Assembly (NCBI GenBank): GCA_020024645.1 | Contig: JAHHTN010000001.1 | Location: 46,022 to 110,021 of the forward strand | DNA: 64,000 nt | From: Faecalimonas sp. | GTDB taxonomy: Bacteria > Bacillota > Clostridia > Lachnospirales > Lachnospiraceae | Direction: 5' to 3' | The notes under the pieces: generated by a model | The model's input: only the letters and a program-made list of their open reading frames with translations | What the model was told of the DNA's origin: nothing | Databases searched by the model: none | Made by a program: the position numbers and the translations under genes | Part shown: in pieces, positions 22,996 through 31,669 of the stretch | Layout: every line of letters begins with the position of its first letter | Position numbering within the stretch: position 1 is the stretch's first letter

Positions 22996-24321
22996 TTACA
23001 ATTTGATTTTTTCTTTCATTCCTTTTTCTACTCTATATTTAATTATCATTGTCCCTATACACAGTAATAACTGAACAACTGGATACGCCATCCATACACC
23101 AGTCATTTTAAATGCCACAGCTAATATCTGTAAGAATAACGGTAACAATAAACATGGTTCTATATATACTAAAATAGTAGAAATAATATGGTTTCCTGTT
23201 GCATAAAAGTAAGAACAAGTTAGACGTGCAATTCCTAAAGTTCCAAATGCTAAAGACGTAAATCGAATTGCTTGCACACAAGGCTCTCTAAGCCCCTCAT
23301 GTATTCCAAATAATTTCGCAAGTGCTCCTGCATACATATATACCAATACAGTAAAGCATGTAGACGAAATAATTGATATCCATAATGCATGTCGATACAA
23401 CCAAGATACTTCCTTTTCTTTCTTTGCACCATAATAAAAAGAAAATAGTGGCTGAACCCCATCTCCAATGCCCTGTAATAGTAATTGAATTGTGGATAAT
23501 ACATAAGATACTACCGAAAAAATCGTTACTGCCGTATTCCCCCCATAAGCAATACATTTCCAATTTGTAAACAAAATTACTAAAGAAGGAACCAACACTT
23601 GTCCAAACGGTGAAATCCCTATATGAATAATCTTTTTCATTTCTGAAAAACGAAATTGAATATTTTTTTTACAAAACAATTCTCTTTGTTTTTTCCATAA
23701 AAATAATAAACTACAACATGCAACAACTGCTTGTGCAATAATCGTAGCCAATCCAGCTCCACGAAGTCCCATTCTTAACTTAAAAACAAGATAATAATCT
23801 AAAATAATATTAGTAACCAATCCTGTACTCATTAAGGCAGTTGCACTTATCGTATTTCCTTGATTTCTTATCAACGGATTCAATCCATTTCCAATCATGG
23901 GAAAAATACCACCACACAAAATAATCACGATGTATTGTCGACATAAATTTTCTAACTCTCTATTTGCTCCCAAGAAAGATAACAATTGTGGCAAGAATAA
24001 TAGCAATAGCAACGATAAACTAATTCCTGCAATAAATAATAATATAATCCCTATTAAACACGTGCGCTTCGCTTCCTCATATCTTTCGCTTCCCATATAA
24101 GTAGACATCAAAACCGCACTTCCAACTCCCAAACCAACAGCTGTAGCGTTCAAAATACATTGTAATGGCCATACTAAATTAATTGCTCCAAGTGCTACAT
24201 CTCCTGCTGCATTTCCTACAAATAATCCATCTATTATTGCATAAAAGCCACTTAATAGCATTGCCAACATCGATGGAATAATATATTGAAATAGTTGTTT
24301 CTTCAATACTTCTGCCCTCAT
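22996..24321 (-). CDS. MATE-family multidrug efflux transporter
   Basis: The 441-residue integral membrane protein has about twelve hydrophobic spans and MATE-like features: IIDGLFVGNAAGDVALGAINLVWPL near the first spans and the mirrored GIGDGVQPLFSFYYGA in the second half. It would export organic cations or drugs in exchange for Na+ or H+. The exact substrate cannot be inferred. It follows a MerR-type regulator by 46 nt and probably responds to it. Confidence 0.85.
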   Translation of the reverse strand: MRAEVLKKQLFQYIIPSMLAMLLSGFYAIIDGLFVGNAAGDVALGAINLVWPLQCILNATAVGLGVGSAVLMSTYMGSERYEEAKRTCLIGIILLFIAGISLSLLLLLFLPQLLSFLGANRELENLCRQYIVIILCGGIFPMIGNGLNPLIRNQGNTISATALMSTGLVTNIILDYYLVFKLRMGLRGAGLATIIAQAVVACCSLLFLWKKQRELFCKKNIQFRFSEMKKIIHIGISPFGQVLVPSLVILFTNWKCIAYGGNTAVTIFSVVSYVLSTIQLLLQGIGDGVQPLFSFYYGAKKEKEVSWLYRHALWISIISSTCFTVLVYMYAGALAKLFGIHEGLREPCVQAIRFTSLAFGTLGIARLTCSYFYATGNHIISTILVYIEPCLLLPLFLQILAVAFKMTGVWMAYPVVQLLLCIGTMIIKYRVEKGMKEKIKL

Positions 24322-24367
24322 AATTTCATCACCGTTTTGAAGTGTAAACCCTCGTCTAAGACTAGAG

Positions 24368-25162
24368 TCAAGAAAAATCTTGATTTTTTATCGGCAAATA
24401 AATTTCCGCAAAATAATTCGTTTCATCTGTATATGCTGTTAGCGGAATTTCATGCACATAAACAATATCATCGCAAACCATATGACGTTGTTTTGCAAAA
24501 TCAAGAATTTTTTTAATATCTTTTTTTTGCAATGTCATGTCAGATAACTGAACTACTGTATAAATACATAAACCAAGATTTAAAGGAGTACACTTCTCCC
24601 ATGATATTCCAAATTCTTTCATAATACTTTGTTCCATCGTGATATAAAGATTTTGCATATTTCCACTTTGCATATTGTAGGTAGAATAAAGATGGCTCAT
24701 TACAAACTGATCTTTTGTCAAATCTACAATTTGAGATTTCATAATTTCTTCTTTCTCACTTCCATGAGTGAATATCCAAGTCTTAGGAAATTCTTTTATT
24801 TTCACTCCTTGGCAGGATTCAATTATTTCATATGCCCCTTCAATATATTCAATTTTTTTTATCAATTGACGTTCAAATCTAATTCTTTGTTGCGCTTTTT
24901 TCCTCTTTTCTTCCAATAATTCTCTCATATTTTCTTTTTTTCCCGTCTGAAGAATAGAAACAATATCTGCAATAGAAATATCTAATTCTCGATAATAAAT
25001 AACATCTAACAATTCTAAAATATTATACATGCTAAATATACGATAGTTGTTCTTTTCATCTTTTTTAGGATGCACCAATCCCTTTTTTTCATAAAAGCGA
25101 ATTGCATCCACACCGATTCTTAGCATCGTTGCAATTTCCCCAATAGTATATGTTTGTTTCAT
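24368..25162 (-). CDS. MerR-family transcriptional regulator
   Basis: The 264-residue protein begins with a MerR winged helix (YTIGEIATMLRIGVDAIRFYEKKGLVHP), followed by a coiled-coil-prone linker (KRKKAQQRIRFERQLIKKIEYIEGAYEI) and an approximately 140-residue C-terminal domain without obvious metal-binding cysteines. Its size is like multidrug-sensing BmrR/BltR-type members that bind small molecules. It is immediately upstream of the MATE pump and probably controls it. Confidence 0.85.
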   Translation of the reverse strand: MKQTYTIGEIATMLRIGVDAIRFYEKKGLVHPKKDEKNNYRIFSMYNILELLDVIYYRELDISIADIVSILQTGKKENMRELLEEKRKKAQQRIRFERQLIKKIEYIEGAYEIIESCQGVKIKEFPKTWIFTHGSEKEEIMKSQIVDLTKDQFVMSHLYSTYNMQSGNMQNLYITMEQSIMKEFGISWEKCTPLNLGLCIYTVVQLSDMTLQKKDIKKILDFAKQRHMVCDDIVYVHEIPLTAYTDETNYFAEIYLPIKNQDFS

Positions 25163-25228
25163 CTCTCGCTAATCCTCTTTCATACGTATTATATTATCTT
25201 TTAGAAATTAATACTTAGTATACACAAA

Positions 25229-25254
25229 AAGTGCTCATTCGAAAATGAGCACTT
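25229..25254 (-). terminator. Terminator of the glycine reductase operon
   Basis: Arms 25229-25239 and 25244-25254 form an 11-bp stem with a 4-nt loop, followed by TTTTTG on the minus strand. It ends the operon after the small gene at 25265. Confidence 0.85.
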
Positions 25255-25264
25255 AAAATTTGTT

Positions 25265-25558
25265 TTAACTTAATTTTACTTCTTTTGCTTCCTCTGGTTT
25301 AAAGTCATTTTTTAAATCATAAATATTATGTCCTGTGGACTCTCCAAGAACTCTTCCTTCTAAAGAATAACAGCGAATAAATCTTTTTCCATCAATACTT
25401 GACCAATGTTCTACATCCCATGTAAGATAACCATCTTCATCTGTTTTCTTTCCTTCTAAATATAAGTCTACCTGACGCCCTCCTGGAGCCATAAGTTTGA
25501 TTAACTCTTCTTCGGTAGCCTCTAAATCCACTTTATTTACCGTATCATAAACTTTCAT
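25265..25558 (-). CDS. Small unknown protein at the end of the grd operon
   Basis: A 97-residue acidic protein that I do not recognise. It starts MKVYDTVNKVDLEATEEELIKLM and ends in a charged segment (DLKNDFKPEEAKEVKLS). The middle WDVEHWSSIDGKRFIRCYSLEG looks beta-rich. No signal sequence, membrane span or known motif is seen, and it has a single cysteine. It follows grdD by 15 nt with a GGGAG site and lies before the terminator, so it belongs to the glycine reductase transcript. An assembly or regulatory role is only inferred from position. Confidence 0.75.
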   Translation of the reverse strand: MKVYDTVNKVDLEATEEELIKLMAPGGRQVDLYLEGKKTDEDGYLTWDVEHWSSIDGKRFIRCYSLEGRVLGESTGHNIYDLKNDFKPEEAKEVKLS

Positions 25559-25573
25559 TTTTTTCGCTCCCGT

Positions 25574-26725
25574 CTAGTTAATGTATCCAGCTTTTTTCAA
25601 TTCTTCCTCTGCCTTAGTCAAATTTGCATCAGAAACAAGAACAATCGGTCCTGTACATCCCATTCCACTTTCCGCATAGACATTTATTTTCCAAAGCGAT
25701 TTAACCGCATCTTCTAAATCCATAACCTCAATTCCAGGAATCTGTGCTGTCACAACTTCTTTTGGAGGTTCTTTCACTTCTTCAGCCTCAGTTGATTTTG
25801 CTACATTTTTATGTGCATTTAAAATTTCTTTTAAGCCTGCTTTATTTGCAGCCTCAAATTCTTTTTTTGCAACTTCAAATACTTTTCCACGTACAAGTTG
25901 TCCTGCATAACGAATCGCATTTGCAATAACTGGAGCACCCGATGCACGAGATACAATCATAACAAGTTGTTCATATCCTTCACCGATTCCAGGACCATAT
26001 CCAAATCCTGTCGCTTCAAAACTTCCACCTGTTGTGAATGACGACAACATTTTTACAAGGATATTTCCTGTAAGAGAATCTGTTACCATAATGTCAGGAG
26101 ATGCTTGTAATACATCATTCCCTCTCATTACACATCCACCATCTGCTCTTCCTGATTCAGCAAAAGTAATATCATATCCATTTTCTTGAAGTTGTTTTAA
26201 CGCTTTTTCAGTTTGACGTGCACCATCTACATTCAAAATACCTACTGTAGCATTTTTCTTTCCACATGCTTTTGCTGCAATAATTCCATAAATAGCATTT
26301 TTAATCATACCTTCAATACGATCTGTACTTGATGTTCCTGTTGTATTCGCAATGAACATTTCTCTTGCAGTTGCTGGTGTTACGCATCGACCTACTGTAG
26401 AAACACCAATAGGGAATGGGAAATGCATTGTTACCGCACCATCAACTTCCCCATTTTTAAGCATTTCTTCCATTTTTTTGTGACCTTCTTCATCATTGGC
26501 CACTTTAATTGTCGTTACACCTTCTTCCTCTAATGTACCGATATAGTAAACATCTATTCCGTCTTTTGCAGCTTCAACAGCTGCTGCCATACTATTTTCT
26601 TCTCCATGTTCGCTTCCCATACCTGTAAGGGCAATTTTAGGACGTTTTCCAAAACTTCCTGTTTCCAACCCCTGCGCAATTTCCATAAAGGTGGAAGCAA
26701 TCATTTTTTCTACACTATTTGCCAT
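25574..26725 (-). CDS. grdD: Glycine reductase complex component C, subunit alpha (GrdD)
   Basis: One of two subunits of protein C, which releases acetyl phosphate from the acetyl-thioester formed after GrdA selenoether cleavage. It resembles phosphate acyltransferase-like PlsX/Pta folds (ALTGMGSEHGEENSMAAAVEAAKDG, GFGYGPGIGEGYEQLV). From the ATG at 26725 it has 383 residues and ends with ESGMGCTGPIVLVS, a conserved Cys region. A GAGGTGG site stands upstream. The gene follows grdC closely. A longer frame by 13 residues is not family-like. Confidence 0.93.
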   Translation of the reverse strand: MANSVEKMIASTFMEIAQGLETGSFGKRPKIALTGMGSEHGEENSMAAAVEAAKDGIDVYYIGTLEEEGVTTIKVANDEEGHKKMEEMLKNGEVDGAVTMHFPFPIGVSTVGRCVTPATAREMFIANTTGTSSTDRIEGMIKNAIYGIIAAKACGKKNATVGILNVDGARQTEKALKQLQENGYDITFAESGRADGGCVMRGNDVLQASPDIMVTDSLTGNILVKMLSSFTTGGSFEATGFGYGPGIGEGYEQLVMIVSRASGAPVIANAIRYAGQLVRGKVFEVAKKEFEAANKAGLKEILNAHKNVAKSTEAEEVKEPPKEVVTAQIPGIEVMDLEDAVKSLWKINVYAESGMGCTGPIVLVSDANLTKAEEELKKAGYIN

Positions 26726-26738
26726 TTTTTCCACCTCT

Positions 26739-28271
26739 CTATTCTGCCATAAGAGTTTCCGCAAAATCTTTCATCGCTTTCGCAATTAATCCTTTTACTT
26801 CTTCTTCAGAAACACCTGCGTTTTCTTCCGCACCTGTGTTAGCCTGAATTACAAATGATACCCCATCAAAAAGGTTTGTCATACGGCCAAGGAATAAACT
26901 TCCTTTACCAATAATCATGGCATTTTTGATTTTACCAGCTTTAATGTCTTCTACAGCAAATCCAATGTATGGAACACCTGAAGGAATATGTCCTTGTGTT
27001 GGAGCCCATCCTGTTAATCCATGTTTTGCAGCAAATGCAGGTAATTCTTTTCTATCAAGTTCACCTTTCTTAACCGCCAAAGCAGCAATCATTTTATAGT
27101 TTGCTAAAGGCACATCTCCTGCCCCTGCTGGTTTTGTAATATCAGGATTTTGCATTTCTGGAGAATATTTATCAATATCTGTAATTTTCATTCCTACTTT
27201 TTCAAGTGGTGTTGCAACAAGACTTCCAATTACATTCTGTGGTGCAGAACCTGTACCAACTGTATGACGTCCAAGAATGTCAAGATTAATTTCTGGGCTT
27301 ACTCCATCATTTTCAGAAATAATCACACAGAAACCTGCCAAACAATCCTCTAAAATAGGAAGACCTTTTTTCACATGGTCTTTACCATTCATACCAAGTT
27401 TAGCTGTACATCCTCCAGCTGTAACTGCAACACATTTATATGCTCCTGATTTTACAAGTGCCGCCGCTTCTATTAATGCATGAGAAGGTCCTGCACAGAA
27501 TCCACGAGAATCAGAACCTGTCGCATTTAAAAGTCCTGCAACTTCTGCAGCTGCTTTTGCGAAGTTACCACCACCACGCTGATTCATATCACCACATGCT
27601 TCTTCAGCACAATCAATGACATATTCAATCTCAGATTTGTCGATACCTGTATTTCTTACAGCATATAATAAAGCAAGAACACTTGTCGCTTTACTCATCA
27701 TATTTTCATGCATTACATGAGCTGAAAGATTTACATCAATATCATGAGCTTTCTTGATACATCCGACTAATTTATCTGCAAAATAAAGCCCCTCAGCATG
27801 TTCTTCATTTACCAAATGTTCAATTTCAGTAAGTTCAACGCCTTCTTCAATTTTTTCAATAATATCTTCTGTAATAATTGGGTTTGCAACAAATTTTTCT
27901 TTTGTTGAAGCAACAAATTCTTTATCTAATTTCACCACTTCAAACATATCACAAGCCTGTACTAAAAGAAGGAATTCATCTTCTGGCATAATTTCGCCAT
28001 ATTTACCAAATCTTTCTGATCCTTCTCTTGCTTTATCATAATATGGAAACTCAACTTCTGCGAGTTCATCTGGATGTGCATTTCCAATATATACTTGATT
28101 TGGCCAGTAATTTACACATTCTTCATAAGTACGAAGATGACTATTTAATTCTTTTAAATATTCAGATTCTGGGTTTACAACTCTTTCTGTTGTCTGTGTT
28201 GTTCCATTATATACCACCATCTGTGGAGTATGTGCCAATACATAACTGGCTCCTTTAATTACACTATTCAT
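26739..28271 (-). CDS. grdC: Glycine reductase complex component C, subunit beta (GrdC)
   Basis: Larger subunit of protein C, related to beta-ketoacyl synthase III/thiolase folds. It accepts the carboxymethyl/acetyl intermediate from selenoprotein A. The 510-residue protein starts MNSVIKGASYVLAHTPQMVVYNGTTQTTERV, a hallmark of GrdC, and has a thiolase-like Cys in RGFCAGPSHALIEAAALVKSG and GRHTVGTGSAPQNV later. AAGGTGG precedes the ATG. A strong stem-loop lies between grdA and this gene. Confidence 0.94.
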   Translation of the reverse strand: MNSVIKGASYVLAHTPQMVVYNGTTQTTERVVNPESEYLKELNSHLRTYEECVNYWPNQVYIGNAHPDELAEVEFPYYDKAREGSERFGKYGEIMPEDEFLLLVQACDMFEVVKLDKEFVASTKEKFVANPIITEDIIEKIEEGVELTEIEHLVNEEHAEGLYFADKLVGCIKKAHDIDVNLSAHVMHENMMSKATSVLALLYAVRNTGIDKSEIEYVIDCAEEACGDMNQRGGGNFAKAAAEVAGLLNATGSDSRGFCAGPSHALIEAAALVKSGAYKCVAVTAGGCTAKLGMNGKDHVKKGLPILEDCLAGFCVIISENDGVSPEINLDILGRHTVGTGSAPQNVIGSLVATPLEKVGMKITDIDKYSPEMQNPDITKPAGAGDVPLANYKMIAALAVKKGELDRKELPAFAAKHGLTGWAPTQGHIPSGVPYIGFAVEDIKAGKIKNAMIIGKGSLFLGRMTNLFDGVSFVIQANTGAEENAGVSEEEVKGLIAKAMKDFAETLMAE

Positions 28272-28351
28272 TTGAAGGTTCCACCTTTCTTTTAGATGTT
28301 TAAATATTGTTTTATCTATACTAAAAATAATAAACTTGCTTTATACAATAA

Positions 28352-28387
28352 ACGGGCGATGAAGCAAGCATTTACTTCATCGCCCGT
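28352..28387 (-). terminator. Stem-loop terminator or attenuator between grdA and grdC
   Basis: A GC-rich perfect 13-bp stem (28352-28364/28375-28387) with a 10-nt loop is followed by TTTATTG on the minus strand. Its position within the operon suggests partial termination that keeps grdA mRNA above grdC-grdD levels. The T-tract is broken, so readthrough is expected. Confidence 0.7.
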
Positions 28388-28433
28388 AGAAAACCCAAAA
28401 TCAACTCAGATTTTCGCTATAAATACTTATCTT

Positions 28434-28907
28434 CTATAAATATTTACAAAATTGTTCACGAATAGATGACATCTCGCTTACGATATCATCAACATCAAGT
28501 ACCATTTCCATCATACCTACCTGCTCATCGTAAACTGCTTCATCGAATTCTTCTTTCAATTCTGGTTCACATACATGATATACCGTGAGTCCTAACTCGA
28601 CCCCAGTCAATGGCCCTGCGAATGTTGGGTCTCCTGCAGTAACTGTTTCAGCAGCTAATCCTGCCGCTTCTCCTTCTGCTGCTCCAACGATAACTACTAA
28701 ATTCTCTGCACCAAATTCGTCTGCAAAGTCTTTAACACGTTTTTGATTCTCAAGATCCATTGCACCTGCGCTCGTTCAGACAAAGCATTCAGTTGAAGAA
28801 AAAACTACTTCTCCGCCAGCTGTCTTAACACATTCAGCGATAGCAGGTCCTGGTACACCATCACGGTCGCCGATGATGATTACTTTTTTACCATCTAAAA
28901 TTGCCAT
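28434..28907 (-). CDS. grdA: Glycine reductase selenoprotein A (UGA = Sec44)
   Basis: Small selenoprotein that carries the carboxymethyl group from protein B to protein C. An in-frame TGA at 28778-28776 is read as Sec44 in ECFV-U-TSAGAMDL, forming a Cys-x-x-Sec redox pair. The whole protein has 157 residues and starts MAILDGKKVIIIGDRDG with AAGGAGAAG upstream. The downstream part is normal to the conserved end. No clear perfect hairpin of the type seen in prdB and grdB follows the UGA, so its SECIS must be less regular. It is preceded by trxA and its own candidate promoter. Confidence 0.97.
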
Positions 28908-29003
28908 GGCTTCTTCTCCTTCCTTTCCATTTATTTTTAGTATTATTTATAGTTGAAATGTTTTCACATTTCCGCAAAAGCTTTTCGCTTTATACGCATA
29001 TTA

Positions 29004-29032
29004 AGTATACATATTTTTCTTCAAAAATACAA
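29004..29032 (-). promoter_or_regulatory. Candidate internal promoter for grdA
   Basis: TTGTAT (29032-29027) and TATACT (29009-29004) are 17 nt apart and begin at the end of trxA. The start would be near 28997, giving a leader of about 90 nt. The -35 is weak but the -10 is good. Separate grdA expression would match the high demand for selenoprotein A. Confidence 0.4.
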
Positions 29033-29033
29033 A

Positions 29034-29351
29034 TTAAATATATTTTTGAATCATTGCTTCGATGTTTTCTTGTGTAGCATCATCTTTTACTACTTCTTCA
29101 ATTTTTTCTCCGTCTTTATAAATGGCCATAACAGGAAGTCCTAAAACTTTCTGTCCGATAGCAAGACGACGTGCTTTTGTTGTATTAAGAGATGTAAATT
29201 TCAATTTATCTCCATATTTTTCAGCCATTTCATGAACAAATGGCATCAAAGCCTGGCATGGAACGCATCCGTCTCCGTAAAAATCTACAAAAACATATCC
29301 TTCTGCTTCCAATACTTCAGGCTGAAATGTTGTTTTATCCAAATCTAACAT
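29034..29351 (-). CDS. trxA: Thioredoxin of the glycine reductase operon (GCVPC active site)
   Basis: Supplies electrons to glycine reductase (and possibly proline reductase). From the ATG at 29351 it has 105 residues with active site DGCVPCQ, where Gly replaces the usual Trp and Val the usual Gly of WCGPC. Similar variants are typical of thioredoxins linked to glycine reductase in amino-acid-fermenting anaerobes. AAGGAGG lies upstream. Later cis-Pro is in GLPVMAIYKDGE. It follows trxB by 22 nt. Confidence 0.92.
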   Translation of the reverse strand: MLDLDKTTFQPEVLEAEGYVFVDFYGDGCVPCQALMPFVHEMAEKYGDKLKFTSLNTTKARRLAIGQKVLGLPVMAIYKDGEKIEEVVKDDATQENIEAMIQKYI

Positions 29352-29373
29352 TGGTTTATCCTCCTTCAAGAAA

Positions 29374-30321
29374 TTATTCCATTTCGTTAATATATTTTTC
29401 ACACTGTGTTGTAGCAATCGCACCATCTGCTGCTGCTGTTACTACTTGACGAAGACTCTTTGCACGAACATCTCCTGCTGCAAATACACCCGGAATATTT
29501 GTATGCATGTTTTCGTCTGTAGGGATATATCCTCTTTCATCTAATTCAAGTCCTTTTCCTTCAAAAAGTTTTGTACTTGGTAATGTTCCAATAAATCCGA
29601 ATACACCAAACATTCCATCTTCTTCATCCGCTTCAATCTTTGTTAATTCTCCTGTTTTAACATTTTTCACTGTCATCTCTGAAAGGATACCATCTCCATT
29701 TACTTCTTCTACAACTGTATCCCACATAAAGTGAATTTTAGAATTTTTAAATGCTTTTTCCTGAATAGATTTTGCCGCACGAAGTTCATCACGTCTGTGA
29801 ATAATTGTAACTTTTCTTGCAAATTTTGTTAAATACATTGCTTCTTCAACAGCGGAATCGCCTCCCCCTACAACATATACTTCAAAATCTTCAAAGAAGT
29901 TTGCATCACAAGTAGCACAGTAAGAAACTCCTTTACCCATGAATTCTTTTTCACCTTTACAACCAATTGGTCTTGAAAATGCACCAGTTGCGATAATAAG
30001 TGTTTTACCACAATATTCATCTTTTGCACTGATTAATTTCTTTACATCTCCTTCAAGTACCACATCATTAATTACATCAGTAACTCGGTCTACACCGAAT
30101 TTTTCACACTGTTTTGTCATTCTTTCGATTAAAGATGGTCCTGATTCACCTTCTACAATCTGACCTGGATAATTTTCAATCTCATCTGTGATTGCAATCT
30201 GCCCACCATCTTTTCCTTTTTCTACAATTAATGTAGACATACGGGCTCTCCCTGCATACAGACCTGCCGCTAATCCGGCAGGACCTGCACCAAGGATAAT
30301 TACGTCATAGATCTTGCTCAT
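29374..30321 (-). CDS. trxB: Thioredoxin reductase
   Basis: FAD-dependent enzyme that reduces the operon thioredoxin. The 315 residues contain the FAD motif GAGPAGLAAGLYAGRA at the N-terminus, the redox dithiol CATC in SYCATCDANFF, the NAD(P)-binding GGGDSAVEEAMYL and the C-terminal GVFAAGDVRAKSLRQVVTAAADG. Length is standard. Located between grdB and trxA, it forms the local electron chain for the selenoenzymes. Confidence 0.95.
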   Translation of the reverse strand: MSKIYDVIILGAGPAGLAAGLYAGRARMSTLIVEKGKDGGQIAITDEIENYPGQIVEGESGPSLIERMTKQCEKFGVDRVTDVINDVVLEGDVKKLISAKDEYCGKTLIIATGAFSRPIGCKGEKEFMGKGVSYCATCDANFFEDFEVYVVGGGDSAVEEAMYLTKFARKVTIIHRRDELRAAKSIQEKAFKNSKIHFMWDTVVEEVNGDGILSEMTVKNVKTGELTKIEADEEDGMFGVFGFIGTLPSTKLFEGKGLELDERGYIPTDENMHTNIPGVFAAGDVRAKSLRQVVTAAADGAIATTQCEKYINEME

Positions 30322-30345
30322 AACGTTCTCTCCTTATAGCTATTA

Positions 30346-31650
30346 TTATTCAAAGATTGTTTGTTCTTCAACTTCTACTGTTAATGCATGAAGTGCTTTT
30401 TCAACTAAATTTCTACGCAATTTCTTTTCTTCATCTGCTTCTAAAGCAGGATTTCCAAGTGGATGAGGAATTGCTACTGCAGGAACAATTCTGTTCGCTC
30501 CAACTGTCATTGAAATAGGAGTTACTGTACATACATGAACTACTGGAAGTCCTGCACCTTCTACACCTTTTACCATCGTTGCACCGCAACGTGTACAAGT
30601 ACCTCAAGTAGAAGTTAAAATAACTGCATCTACTCCATCATCAATAAGTTTCTGTGCAAATTCCTCTGAAAATGCTTTTGCAGAAGCAACTGCTGTTCCG
30701 TTACCAACTGTTGTGTAGAATTTATTGTGTAATTTTCCAATTACACCCTCTTTTTCCATATCACGAAGAACATCTACTGGCAATACACGGTCAGCATCTT
30801 CATTAGCATATACCGGATCATATCCACCATGTGCTGTTTCATATGTGTCTTCTGTTAAGTCTATAACGCCTGTAATGTCATATTCACCGTAATGAGAAGC
30901 GTTAGAACTTTCGATGTGATCTGGATTTCCCTTTGGAACAATACCACCTGATGTTACTAAAGCGATTGTTGCTTTAGATAAATCTTTAACTGGTGGCATT
31001 GGTGGAACTCTATCAAATGCAGGCATTGGATATTCTGTTGTAAATGGTTTGTCTGCCAATTTCTTTAACAACATATCTACCGCACGTCTAGAACCACGTT
31101 TTTCTTCAAAGAAGTTTACACGAACACCATTTGGCATATAATTGTCCTGACAAGATGCACCAATTGCTTCACCTTTTGCCAATTTTAATGCTAAAGGAGC
31201 CATATTTGCAACTGCTGCTCTCATACCTGCTGCACTATTTTTTGTAGGTACTGTATATACTTTATTTTTAAACATATCAGCACCTGGGTTTTCTTCATAC
31301 ATACCTGTTACAGCAGGAATTCCTAATTCTTCCTGAACCGCCTCAGCGATTGTACCACAAGCAACACCATAACGTCCAGCATTAAACGCTGGTCCTGCAA
31401 CGAATACGTCTGGATTTTCTTCTTTTACCCATGCCAAAATTGTTTTCTTAGCTTCTTCAAGGTTTTCATTAAACCATGAATCACCACATACGATTGTCGC
31501 TGTGATTTCCGCCTCATCTTTAAAACTTGCTTTAAATGCAAGGCCCGGTCCCATTACTTCTCCTTTATGAAGTTCTGCAGGAATATGAGCCATTTCTTCT
31601 CCACCAATATTAGCGAAGAACTGATTGATATAATGTACTACTTTAATCAT
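30346..31650 (-). CDS. grdB: Glycine reductase selenoprotein B, large chain (UGA = Sec349)
   Basis: Substrate-specific selenoprotein of glycine reductase. It attacks the Schiff base formed between glycine and the GrdE pyruvoyl group. The TGA at 30606-30604 is read as Sec349 in ILTST-U-GTCTRCGA, giving 434 residues, the size of the family. The N-terminus MIKVVHYINQFFANIGGEE and the C-terminus VEVEEQTIFE are typical. A perfect 6-bp hairpin 12 nt after UGA acts as bSECIS. The U-G-T-C context mirrors PrdB, showing that the two families are related. It lies 19 nt after grdE. Confidence 0.97.
30577..30606 (-). promoter_or_regulatory. Bacterial SECIS element of grdB
   Basis: Starting 12 nt after the UGA, arms 30586-30591 and 30577-30582 form a perfect 6-bp stem (CGUUGC/GCAACG) with the 3-nt loop GGU. 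Distance and loop fit SelB-recognised bacterial elements. Confidence 0.7.
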
Positions 31651-31669
31651 TGTCTATTTTCCTCCTTCC

